A DNA stretch of 64,000 nt from VRUE01 sp963697695 (GTDB taxonomy: Bacteria > Actinomycetota > Thermoleophilia > Solirubrobacterales > 70-9): NCBI GenBank assembly GCA_963697695.1, contig OY969094.1, forward strand, positions 1,054,001 through 1,118,000, in the 5' to 3' direction. Shown here piece after piece: positions 31,941-40,600 of this stretch. Within the stretch, counting starts at the first letter, position 1; every line of letters starts with the position of its first letter. Below the pieces are notes generated by a model. It ran no database searches. It saw nothing but the letters and a program-made list of their open reading frames with translations, and was not told the origin of the DNA. Position numbers and translations under genes: made by a program.

Positions 31941-32058
31941 GGAGACGAGGAGACCCCTCGGCTCCCTTGCCATAGGCGCGGCTCTCCGGAGATCCTGGAG
32001 CCGCGACGAACCTGCCCGGTGGAGGCGATCCCGAAGCCCGGCAAGAACCGAAAGGCAA
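31941..32058 (+). promoter_or_regulatory. structured 5' leader, possible cis-regulatory RNA
   Basis: Three helices can be drawn: 31941-31965 (GGAG-A-CGAGG / CCTCG-G-CTCC), 31977-32005 (CGCGGCTC / GAGCCGCG, perfect eight pairs), and 32013-32043 (TGCC-CGG / CCGGCA with a bulge). CTTGCC (31966-31971) can pair either with GGCAAG (32040-32045) or, for five pairs, with GGCAA (32054-32058), which sits on the AAGG ribosome binding site. It matches no riboswitch consensus that I recall. Confidence 0.4.
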
Positions 32059-32064
32059 CGAGAG

Positions 32065-33132
32065 ATGACGCTCAGCAACGCGAGCGCGGTACGCGACGGC
32101 ACCGCTCCGGCCGATCGTGCACCGCTGACCCGAGAGGATCGCGCGCAGTTGCTCCGGTACATGACGATGATGCGGGCCGCCGAGGAGCGAGGCCTGGCCC
32201 TCTACAAGCAGGGCAAGGTCCCCGGCTCCTTCTACGACGGCCGCGGGCAGGAGGCGATTGCGGTGGGAGCGGCGTTTGCGCTCGGCCCGCGCGACCGGAT
32301 GTGCATCCTGCATCGCGACCTCGGTGCGCATTTCGTGCGCGGCGTGACCCCGGACCGGTATCTCGCCAACTACATGGGCAGGGCCGGCGGGGTGACCGGC
32401 GGCAAGGACGGCAACATGCACTTCGGCGACCGCGAGCTCGGCTGCGTCGGCATGGTCTCGATGCTGCCCGACATGGTCCAGGTCGCCAACGGGATGGCCC
32501 TCGCCTTCAAGATGCGGGGCGAGCCCCGGGTGGCGATGACGTTCTTCGGCGAGGGCTCGACCGCCAACGGGCAGTGGCACGAGGCGATGAACTTCGCCGG
32601 CATCCATCGTCTGCCGGTCGTCTTCATCCTCGAGAACAACCGCTTCGCCTACTCGACGCCCAACGAGCTGGAGTTCGCGATCGACCCGGTCCAGCGGGCC
32701 GCCGGCTATGGCTTCCCAGGGGTCGACGTCGACGGCAACGACGTCGAGGCGGTCTTCGAGGCGGCACATGCCGCCGTCGAGCACGCCCGCGAGGGCGCCG
32801 GACCGACCCTGATCGAGTGCCAGACGATGCGCATGCACGGGCACGGCGCCCACGACGACATGAGCTACGTGCCCGACGGGATGCTTGAGGAGTGGGAGAG
32901 GCGCGACCCGATCGAGCGCTACTCGGAGCGGCTCGCCTCCGAGTTCGGCTTCGCCGAGGACGAGACCGCCGAGATCCGCGAGCAGGTTCGCTCCTACGTC
33001 GCCGAGTGCGCCGAGAAGGCGCTCGCATCGCCGCTGCCGGACCCCGCGATCGCGACCGAGGGGGTCTTTGCCGAGCGCTGGGAGCCGCTGGGCGACGGAG
33101 CGGCGCCCTGGTCGCGCTGGAGGGCCGCCTGA
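32065..33132 (+). CDS. 2-oxoacid dehydrogenase E1 component, alpha subunit
   Basis: 355 residues, thiamine-diphosphate-dependent decarboxylase subunit of a pyruvate/branched-chain 2-oxoacid dehydrogenase. The ThDP/Mg motif is GEGSTANGQWHEAMNFAG...ENN (G-x-G-x~27-N-N form), with GSFYDGRGQEAIAVGAA and MRMHGHGAHDDMSYV typical of E1-alpha. ATG 32065, with AAGG and GAGAG upstream. It overlaps the E1-beta start by one base. The leucine-dehydrogenase-like gene at the end of the operon favours a branched-chain substrate; annotation as pyruvate dehydrogenase is the usual default. Confidence 0.9.
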   Translation: MTLSNASAVRDGTAPADRAPLTREDRAQLLRYMTMMRAAEERGLALYKQGKVPGSFYDGRGQEAIAVGAAFALGPRDRMCILHRDLGAHFVRGVTPDRYLANYMGRAGGVTGGKDGNMHFGDRELGCVGMVSMLPDMVQVANGMALAFKMRGEPRVAMTFFGEGSTANGQWHEAMNFAGIHRLPVVFILENNRFAYSTPNELEFAIDPVQRAAGYGFPGVDVDGNDVEAVFEAAHAAVEHAREGAGPTLIECQTMRMHGHGAHDDMSYVPDGMLEEWERRDPIERYSERLASEFGFAEDETAEIREQVRSYVAECAEKALASPLPDPAIATEGVFAERWEPLGDGAAPWSRWRAA

Positions 33133-34097
33133 TGGCCGAGATGACGTATCTGGAGGCGATCTCCGACGCGCTGCGAACGGAGATGCGCCGGGACGAGTCG
33201 GTCTTCTGCCTCGGCGAGGACATCGGTGCCTTCGGCGGCGCCTTCAAGGTGACCGACGGCTTCGCCGAGGAGTTCGGCGCCGACCGCGTGCTGGATACGC
33301 CGCTGGCCGAGAACGCGATCGTCGGCGCGGCGACCGGAGCCGCGATCGAGGGCATGCGTCCCGTCTGCGAGATGCAGTTCGCCGACTTCATCTCCTGCGG
33401 GTTCGATCAGCTCGTCAACGTTGCGGCGAAGCTGCACTACCGGCAGGGGGTGGCGGTTCCGATCGTGGTGCGGCTCCCGTCGGGAGGCGGCTTCTCCGGG
33501 GGCCCGTTCCACTCCCAGAACCCCGAGGCTTGGTTCCTCCAGACGCCGGGCCTGAAGGTGTTGACGCCAGCCACCGCAGCGGACGCGAAGGGGCTGCTGG
33601 CGAGCGCCATCCGCGACCCCAACCCGGTCTGCTTCCTCGAGCACAAGGGGCTCTACCGGCACGTGCGGGGAGAGGTCCCGGAGGGCGAGCACACGGTGCC
33701 GATCGGCAAGGCGAGGGTCGCCCGCGAGGGCTCGGAGATGACGGTGATCGCCTACGGCTCCTCCGTCCACCTCGCCCTCGAGGCGGCCGACCAGCTCGAG
33801 GAGGACATCGAGGTCGTCGATCTGCGCACCCTCTGCCCGCTCGACCGCGAGGCGATCCTCGCCGGCACCCGAAAGACCGGCAAGGTGCTGATCGCCCACG
33901 AGGCGACCCGCGCCTGCGCCGCCGGGGCAGAGGTGGCGGGGCTGATCGGCGAGGAGGCGTTCGAGGATCTCGACGCGCCGGTCCGCCGCCTGACGACGCC
34001 GGACGTGCCGATTCCGTTCAGCCCTCCGCTCGAGCAGGCGGTTCTCCCCCAGCTCGACGACATGAAGGAGGCATGCCGTGAGCTCCTCGCGTACTGA
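33132..34097 (+). CDS. 2-oxoacid dehydrogenase E1 component, beta subunit
   Basis: 321 residues. MTYLEAISDALRTEMRRDESVFCLGEDIGAFGGAFKVT (split in text only for family comparison) is the canonical E1-beta N-terminus; FADFISCGFDQLVNVAAKL and the C-terminal transketolase domain with EEDIEVVDLRTLCPLD follow. The ATG uses the last base of the E1-alpha stop (TGATG). Forms the alpha2-beta2 E1 with the preceding product. Confidence 0.93.
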   Translation: MAEMTYLEAISDALRTEMRRDESVFCLGEDIGAFGGAFKVTDGFAEEFGADRVLDTPLAENAIVGAATGAAIEGMRPVCEMQFADFISCGFDQLVNVAAKLHYRQGVAVPIVVRLPSGGGFSGGPFHSQNPEAWFLQTPGLKVLTPATAADAKGLLASAIRDPNPVCFLEHKGLYRHVRGEVPEGEHTVPIGKARVAREGSEMTVIAYGSSVHLALEAADQLEEDIEVVDLRTLCPLDREAILAGTRKTGKVLIAHEATRACAAGAEVAGLIGEEAFEDLDAPVRRLTTPDVPIPFSPPLEQAVLPQLDDMKEACRELLAY

Positions 34098-35331
34098 CAC
34101 CTCGATCGTCGAGGTCTCGATGCCGCAGATGGGGGTCTCGGTCGCCGAGGGCACGATCGTCGAGTGGCGCAAGCGCCCCGGCGACTGGGTCGAGGCCGAC
34201 GAGCCGATCTGCGACGTCAGCACCGACAAGGTCGACGTCGAGATCCCCTCCCCCGCCTCCGGCCGCCTCGAGCGGATCCTGGTCGAACTGGGCGAGACGG
34301 TGCCCGTGGGAACGCTGCTCGCCGAGCTCGACACCGCCGCCAAGCCCGGCGAGGCGCATCCGGAGGAGTCGCCGGAGGCCGGTTCGGTTGAGGCGCATAC
34401 GGAGGTCGATCGCTCGAGCTTCTACTCGCCGGTGGTGCGCAGGATCGCCGCCGAGCACGGGGTCGACCTCGAGCAGGTCGAGGGAACCGGCATCGGCGGG
34501 CGGGTGCGGAAGGCTGACCTGATGAGCTTCCTCGAGGACGGGAGGGCCAAGGAGGCGCCCGAGGAGCGACCGCTGCACACCGAGTCGCCCTACCGGGGCG
34601 ACTCGGTGCCGGTCGCCTCGGCGGAGGACCTGATCGGCCCCACCCGGCGTGAGCAGATGTCGCCGATGCGGGTGCAGATCGCGCGCCACATGCTCGAGAG
34701 CCGCCGCACCTCGGCGCACTGCACGACGATCGTCGAAGTCGACTTCTCCAATGTCGCTCGCCGGCGCCGGGAGCTGCGCGAGGCGATGGCTCGCCGCGGC
34801 GTCAACCTCACCTACCTGGCCTTCGTCGCCCGAGTGGCCGTGGCGGCGCTCGAGCGGCACCCGATCCTCAACGCGTCGATCGACGGCGAGGAGATCGTCT
34901 ACCACGACCAGGTCAACCTCGGCATCGCCGTCGCCCTGGAGGACGGCCTGATCGTGCCCGTGATCCGCGAGGCGCAGCGGCTCAGCCTCGAGGGCTTGGC
35001 GGCGGCGATCGGCGAGCTGGCGAGCCGTGCGCGAGACAAGCAGCTTCACCCCGACGAGGTTCAGGGCGGGACGTTCACGATCACCAACCCGGGTCAGTTC
35101 GGAGCGGTGCTGGCGACGCCGATCGTCAACCAGCCGCAGGTCGCGATCCTCGATCTGGAGGCGATCGTCAAGCGACCGGTCGTGATCGAGCGTGACGGAG
35201 ACGAGTCGATCGCGATCCGCCCGATGTCCTACCTCTGCATGTCCTGGGACCACCGGGCGCTCGACGGGGCAGAGGCAGCCCGGTCTCTTGCCGGGATGAA
35301 GGAGGCTCTCGAGGAGGGGAGGTTCGAGTGA
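34078..35331 (+). CDS. 2-oxoacid dehydrogenase E2 component (dihydrolipoamide acyltransferase)
   Basis: 417 residues. One lipoyl domain at the N-terminus with the modified Lys in DVSTDKVDVEIPSPASG (about residue 51), an acidic linker, a peripheral-subunit-binding domain (SPVVRRIAAEHGVDL...GTGIGGRVRKADL), and a catalytic acyltransferase domain ending with SWDHRALDGAEAARSL (His-x3-Asp-Gly). GTG start, overlapping E1-beta by 20 bases. The E3 (lipoamide dehydrogenase) is not in the window. Confidence 0.95.
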   Translation: MSSSRTDTSIVEVSMPQMGVSVAEGTIVEWRKRPGDWVEADEPICDVSTDKVDVEIPSPASGRLERILVELGETVPVGTLLAELDTAAKPGEAHPEESPEAGSVEAHTEVDRSSFYSPVVRRIAAEHGVDLEQVEGTGIGGRVRKADLMSFLEDGRAKEAPEERPLHTESPYRGDSVPVASAEDLIGPTRREQMSPMRVQIARHMLESRRTSAHCTTIVEVDFSNVARRRRELREAMARRGVNLTYLAFVARVAVAALERHPILNASIDGEEIVYHDQVNLGIAVALEDGLIVPVIREAQRLSLEGLAAAIGELASRARDKQLHPDEVQGGTFTITNPGQFGAVLATPIVNQPQVAILDLEAIVKRPVVIERDGDESIAIRPMSYLCMSWDHRALDGAEAARSLAGMKEALEEGRFE

Positions 35332-36371
35332 TGCACTCGCTCGAGGATCTGCGGGTCCTTGCCGGGCCGCGCAGCGGCGCCACGATCGCGATCGCCGTTC
35401 ATTCCACCGCCCTCGGCCCGGCGCTCGGGGGCGCGCGGATGTGGCACTACGACTCCGCCGCGGATGGCGTCGCAGACGCCCTGCGGCTGGCACGGGCGAT
35501 GACCTACAAGGCCGCCGCTGCCGGGCTCGACCTCGGGGGCGGCAAGGGCGTGATCTGCGCCCCGGCGCACGAGCGGCCCGTGGGCGAGCTGCGGCGGCGG
35601 ATGCTGCTCGACTTCGGCGATGCGGTCGAGTCGCTCGGGGGGCGCTACGTGACCGCGGAGGACGTCGGCACCGGCGCTGCCGACATGGTCACGATCGCCG
35701 AGCGGACCACCCACGTTGTCGGCCTCCCGACAGGGCGCGGCGGCCGCGGCGATCCCAGCCCGCTGACCGCGCGAGGGGTGCTCGCGGCGATGGGCGCCTG
35801 TCTCGAGCATCGCTTCGGCGATGCATCGGTAGCCGGCATCCGGATCTGCGTGGTGGGCGTAGGCAGCGTCGGCAGCCGGCTAGCGCACATGCTCGCCGGC
35901 GCCGGCGCGGAGCTCGCGATCTCCGACATCGACCCGGCGCGCAGCGCGCTTGCGGAGGAGCTCGGAGCGAGATGGGTCGATCCGGCGAAGGCGATCGCCA
36001 CAGACTGCGACGTACTCGCCCCCTGTGCCCTCGGCGGCGTGATCGATGCGGCCACGATCGAGCAGCTTCGCTGTCAGATCGTCTGCGGGTCCGCCAACAA
36101 CGTGCTTGCCGACGAGCGGCTGGCAGACGCGCTGGCGGCTCGTGGGATCCTCTTCGCACCCGATTTCATCGCCAACGCCGGCGGCCTGATCAACGTCTAC
36201 GCGGACCTACGCAACCTCGACGGCGAAGCGGCCATTCACGCCGTCGAGCAGATCGGCCCCACCCTGCGCCACATCCTCGAGGCGGCCGACCGGCTGGGAG
36301 TGACACCGCTCGCCGCGGCCCAGGCACAGGCGCTGGAGCGCTTGCGGACAGCGACGATCGCGGCCGCCTAG
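35331..36371 (+). CDS. leucine/valine dehydrogenase-like amino acid dehydrogenase
   Basis: 346 residues, Glu/Leu/Phe/Val dehydrogenase family. GPALGGARMWHY, MTYKAAAAGLDLGGGKGVI (two catalytic Lys region), RYVTAEDVGTGAADM and GDPSPLTARGV are the leucine-dehydrogenase signature; VVGVGSVGSRLAHMLAG binds NAD. It would deaminate branched-chain amino acids to the 2-oxoacids consumed by the E1/E2 just upstream. Stop/start overlap is one base (GTGATG). The shorter N-terminus than in Bacillus leucine dehydrogenase is normal for actinobacterial versions. Confidence 0.9.
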   Translation: MHSLEDLRVLAGPRSGATIAIAVHSTALGPALGGARMWHYDSAADGVADALRLARAMTYKAAAAGLDLGGGKGVICAPAHERPVGELRRRMLLDFGDAVESLGGRYVTAEDVGTGAADMVTIAERTTHVVGLPTGRGGRGDPSPLTARGVLAAMGACLEHRFGDASVAGIRICVVGVGSVGSRLAHMLAGAGAELAISDIDPARSALAEELGARWVDPAKAIATDCDVLAPCALGGVIDAATIEQLRCQIVCGSANNVLADERLADALAARGILFAPDFIANAGGLINVYADLRNLDGEAAIHAVEQIGPTLRHILEAADRLGVTPLAAAQAQALERLRTATIAAA

Positions 36372-36390
36372 CTCAATCGGGACGGATGGA

Positions 36391-36414
36391 GTCGATTACC
36401 CCGAGGTAATCGAC
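36391..36414. promoter_or_regulatory. 24-base palindrome between the operon end and the XRE gene
   Basis: GTCGATTACC (36391-36400), CCGA, GGTAATCGAC (36405-36414): perfect ten-base arms, 31 bases before the XRE regulator's GTG and 20 bases after the leucine-dehydrogenase stop. Operator for the XRE protein or a terminator stem; no U tract follows, which favours an operator. Confidence 0.6.
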
Positions 36415-36445
36415 CTGCATATGTGCGCTCACTAGAGTCGCCCCA

Positions 36446-37252
36446 GTGGCGACGGTTCGATCTCAGACCGAAGTCGGGTCGCTCCTGCGGCAGTGGCGCG
36501 AGCGCCGGCGCGTCACCCAGCTCGAGCTCGCGCTCGACGCCGGGATCTCAGCCCGCCATCTGAGCTTTGTCGAGACAGGCCGCTCGAAGCCCGGCCGCGA
36601 GATGCTGCTGCAGGTCCTCGAGCAACTCAAGGTTCCCTTTCGCGAGCAGAACCGGCTCCTGCTTGCCGCAGGTCACGCCCCCGCCTTCCCGGAACGCTCG
36701 CTCGAGGACCCCGAGCTGGCGCCGGTGCGAGATGCGCTCGACGTGATCCTCACCGGCCATGAGCCCTACCCGGCGGTCGCGGTCGATCGCGTCTGGAACC
36801 TGATCGCCGCCAACTCCGCCATGCTCGCGCTGACCGAGTCCGCCGACGTCGATCCGGCGCTGCTCGAGCCTCCGGTCAACATAATGCGCGTCGGCCTCCA
36901 TCCCCGTGGCCTGGGGCCGCTGTTCGTCAACCTCGGCGACTGGCACGCGCACTGGCTCAGGCGGCTCGAACGCCAGCTGGCGACCACGGGCGACGCCCAG
37001 CTCGCTGCCTTGATCGACGAGATCGCCGGTTACCCCGTGCCCGAGCGCGACGTCGCATCTGAGATCGCGGGCAGCGAGATGCTCGGCCCGGTCAAGGTGC
37101 GCACCCCAGACGGCGGTGAGCTCTCCTTCTTCGGCATGTTCGCCGGCTTCGACACCCCGTTCGAGGTGACGACCTCGGAGCTGGCGATCGAGTTGCTCTT
37201 CCCGGCCGATCGGACGACTACCGAAATGCTGCATGAGCGGCGGCGCAAATGA
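36446..37252 (+). CDS. XRE-family regulator with MmyB-like ligand-binding domain
   Basis: 268 residues. The helix-turn-helix VGSLLRQWRERRRVTQLELALDAGISARHLSFVETGRSKPG (two halves) occupies residues about 10-50; the MmyB-like PAS-type domain (AVDRVWNLIAANSAMLAL, NIMRVGLHPRGL) follows. The family typically binds fatty acids and controls a neighbouring oxidoreductase. GTG start. Here the only gene coupled to it is the small membrane protein (four-base overlap). Confidence 0.9.
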   Translation: MATVRSQTEVGSLLRQWRERRRVTQLELALDAGISARHLSFVETGRSKPGREMLLQVLEQLKVPFREQNRLLLAAGHAPAFPERSLEDPELAPVRDALDVILTGHEPYPAVAVDRVWNLIAANSAMLALTESADVDPALLEPPVNIMRVGLHPRGLGPLFVNLGDWHAHWLRRLERQLATTGDAQLAALIDEIAGYPVPERDVASEIAGSEMLGPVKVRTPDGGELSFFGMFAGFDTPFEVTTSELAIELLFPADRTTTEMLHERRRK

Positions 37253-37692
37253 CCGAAGAGAAACCCAGGCGCAGGCGCGGACAGTTGATCGCAGGCGCGG
37301 GAGGCGTGCTGCTGGTCGTCTCCCTTTTCCTGCCATGGGCCGGTGCCGAAGGGACGAGCCGAACCGGGTTCGAGCTCTTGATCATGGCCGACGTCTTCCT
37401 GCTGATCGTCGGGCTGGCTGCGATCGCAGCCGCCCTCATAAAGAGCCGCTTCGGGGTCTTTCGCCCGGACGTCTCCCTGATCGGAGCGGTCGATCTGCTC
37501 GGCGTGGTGGCGACGATCGTGCTCGCCTGGTCAGTTCTGTTCGACTTCCCCGCGGGCGCCGACCGGGAGATCGGTGCCTTCCTGGCCCTGATTGGGGCGA
37601 TCGTCATCGCCGGCGGGGCGGGTGACTACAGCACCTTGCGCGGCGCGCCGCTGTTCCCCCGTCTCGACGCGGATGAGCGGCGCGCACCGTAA
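37249..37692 (+). CDS. four-span membrane protein coupled to the XRE regulator
   Basis: 147 residues. After a basic start (EEKPRRRRGQ) there are four hydrophobic helices: LIAGAGGVLLVVSLFLPWAG, LLIMADVFLLIVGLAAIAAAL, LLGVVATIVLAWSVLF and AFLALIGAIVIAGGAG. The SLFLPWAG signature is common in small actinobacterial membrane proteins of unknown role. Its ATG overlaps the regulator's stop (ATGA). Confidence 0.82.
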   Translation: MTEEKPRRRRGQLIAGAGGVLLVVSLFLPWAGAEGTSRTGFELLIMADVFLLIVGLAAIAAALIKSRFGVFRPDVSLIGAVDLLGVVATIVLAWSVLFDFPAGADREIGAFLALIGAIVIAGGAGDYSTLRGAPLFPRLDADERRAP

Positions 37693-37697
37693 GAGCG

Positions 37698-40600
37698 TCA
37701 GAACGAGATGGTGAACGTCCGGGACGCCGGCGTTTGGTCTGTGTTGCCGGCTCCGTCGATGGCCCGAACCTGGACGGTGTGGGAACCGGCGGTGAGGATC
37801 AAATAGTTTTTCGGCGAGGTACAGGCAGCGAAGCTGGCGCTGTCGAGACGACACTGGAACGTTCCGGCCTCGCTCGAGCTGAAGGCAAACGTGTGGCTTA
37901 CGCCGGTGACCGCACCCGATGGCCCCGAGGTGATCGTCGTGTCGGGCGCCTGCGTATCGACCGTAAACGAGCGCGTGGCGGGGCTGGCATCGATGTTGCC
38001 GAACTGATCCACAGCGCGGACCGAGAAGGTGTGGGCGCCCGCCGAGAGCGCAGTGGTTGGGGTGTGCGTCGCGCCCGGACCGCTGCAGGCCGCGAAGGCC
38101 GCAGAGTCGAAGCGGCACTGGAAGGTCGAGTTCGTCTCGCTCGAGGAGAAGCCGAAGGTCGGCGTCGAGTCGTTGGTCGGGCCGCTCGGGCCGGAGGAGA
38201 TCGTGGTGTTCGGCGGGGTCACGTCGACCGTGAACGAGCGCGTGGCAGGGCTGGCATCGATGTTGCCGGCCTGGTCTACCGCGCGAACCGCAAAGGTGTG
38301 GGAGCCACCGGAGAGCGGCGTGCTCGGCGTGTGGGTAGCACCGGGGCCACTACAGGCCGCGAAAGCCGCGGAGTCGAAGCGGCACTGGAAGGTCGAGTTC
38401 GTCTCGTTGGAAGTGAAGCCGAAGGTCGGGGTCGCGCTGGTCGTGCCAGTGGGGCCGGAGGAGATCGTGGTGTTCGGCGCCGCGGTATCGACCGTGAACG
38501 AGCGCGTGGCGGGAGTGGCGTCGGTGTTGGTGGCCTGATCGACGGCACGGACCGAGAAGGTGTGGGCGCCCGCCGAGAGTGCCGAGGTCGGCGTGTGGGT
38601 CGCGCCGGGGCCGCTGCAGGCCACATAGGCCGCGGAGTCGAAGCGGCACTGGAAGGTCGAGTTCGTCTCGCTCGAGGAGAAGCCGAAGGTCGGCGTCGAG
38701 TCGTTGGTCGGGCCGCTCGGGCCGGAGGAGATCGTGGTGTCGGGAATGACGGTGTCGACCGTGAACGAGCGTGTGGCGGGAGTGGCGTCGACGTTGGCGG
38801 CCTGATCCGTTGCCTGGACCGAGAAGGTGTGGGCACCCTCGGAAAGAGCGGTCGGCGTGTGCGTCGCGCCCGGACCGCTGCAGGCCACGAAGGCCGCGGA
38901 GTCGAAGCGGCACTGGAAGGTCGAGTTCGTCTCGCTCGAGGAGAAGCCGAAGGTCGGCGTCGAGTCGTTGGTCGGGCCGCTCGGGCCGGAGGCGATCGTG
39001 GTGTCGGGAATGACGGTGTCGACCGTGAACGAGCGTGTGGCGGGAGTGGCGTCGACGTTGGCGGCCTGATCCGTTGCCTGGACCGAGAAGGTGTGGGCAC
39101 CCGCCGAGAGCGCAGTGGTCGGGGTGTGCGTCGCGCCCGGGCCGCTGCAGGCCGCGAAGGCCGCAGAGTCGAAGCGGCACTGGAAGGTCGAGTTCGTCTC
39201 GCTCGAGGAGAAGCCGAAGGTCGGCGTCGAGTCGTTGGTCGGGCCGCTCGGGCCGGAGGAGATCGTGGTGTCGGGAGCAGCCGAGTCCTCGGCGTAGGTG
39301 ATAGTCGCCGAGCAAGGGGAGGTGTTGGCGCCGATGGTCGCGGTGGCGCGGAGGGCGGTGGTCGAGTTGTCCAGCACCGAGATGGCGATTCCCGGGCTCG
39401 CCAGCTGAGCGGCGGTGCCCGTCGCGAGTGGCACTCCACTGCAGTCGGGACTCGAGTAGATCCGCACCTGCGAGCCCGCCTCGGCGCTGCCGAGGACCAG
39501 CGGCGCGTTTGCGTTGGCGGGTGACGCAGGAGAAGTCCCAAGGAGGTTCGGCGCGGTCACCGGCTGGGGAGTGCTGACGGTGAAGCTGCTCGTCGCCGGG
39601 GTGGGATCGGTTTTGCCGGCGGCGGTGGCCTGGACTCGGAAGGTGTAGGCACCGTCGGCAAGCGGGCTCGCAGGGGTGTGGGTGGCGCCGGGGCCGGAGC
39701 AGGGCGCGAAACTGGGGGTGCCGGTGTCGATCGAGCACGAGAAGGTCGAGTCGGCCACCGAGGAGTGGAAGCTGAAGGTGGGAGTCGAGTCTTCGGTCGT
39801 GCCGCTGGGGCCGGAGTCGATCGTGGTCTCCGGCACCGCCCCCCCGGACGCAGTCGAGTAGGAGATCGACACGTCACCGAGAGTCGGCGTCGCAGCGGGG
39901 TCGGTAGTCGTCAGCTGCGCGCGGTACTGGAGGTAGCGCGAGCTGCCGGGGACATCGCCGCCACTCGAGGCGATCGGGCTGAATGCGGTCCAGGTCGCGT
40001 CGGGGATCGCCGTGTCGCCAGTGCGGACGCTGACGGCGACGCCGGTGCCCGCCGGCGTGGAGGCGTTCCAGGCGAGGGCGCCCCAATCGGCGCTCTGCCC
40101 AGCCCCCGCATCGAACACGCGCGAGTCGAAGGCACCTGAGCCGGCATAGTCGCCCATGCGGAGCCAATCGATGGATAGCCCCGGAGCCCCGGCGTTGAAG
40201 TCGCTCGCGATCGGGCGCATCTGCGTGCCGAAGCCGGCAGCGTGAGTGGCGACGAGCGCGCCGTCGGCGTAGTAGCGAACCTCGGTCGGACCCCACTCGA
40301 TCCGGTAGAGATGAGACGAACCCAGCAGGGAGCCGGAGAGCTGCGTCTCCGTCGAAGCGCCGTTGTTGTTCGTGCGAGCAGCGAAAGTGCCGTCGGACTT
40401 CACGCTGAAGATCGCCCAGTTGGCCGAGTTGTTGAGGTCGACCCCGAAGCCGGCGTGCTGGAAACTCTGTCCCCCGAAGCCGGCGGCGAACTCGAGTGTG
40501 CGTCCCGAGCCGTAGTTTGCGGCAGTACGGGCGTAGGTGCCGTTGATCTGGAGGCTCCCGCCCGAGACCGTGGCACCGCTTTCGGGGGCGCAGGTCTCCG

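Noticed and set aside
31941..32058. Leader considered as cobalamin, SAM-IV or glycine riboswitch
   Set aside because: Short resemblances (GGTGGAG, CCGAAG, GGCAA) occur but not in the order or pairing these classes need.
37715..39290. Regular direct repeats considered as a CRISPR array
   Set aside because: Units are 264-267 bases with no spacers and stay in frame as Ig-like protein repeats.
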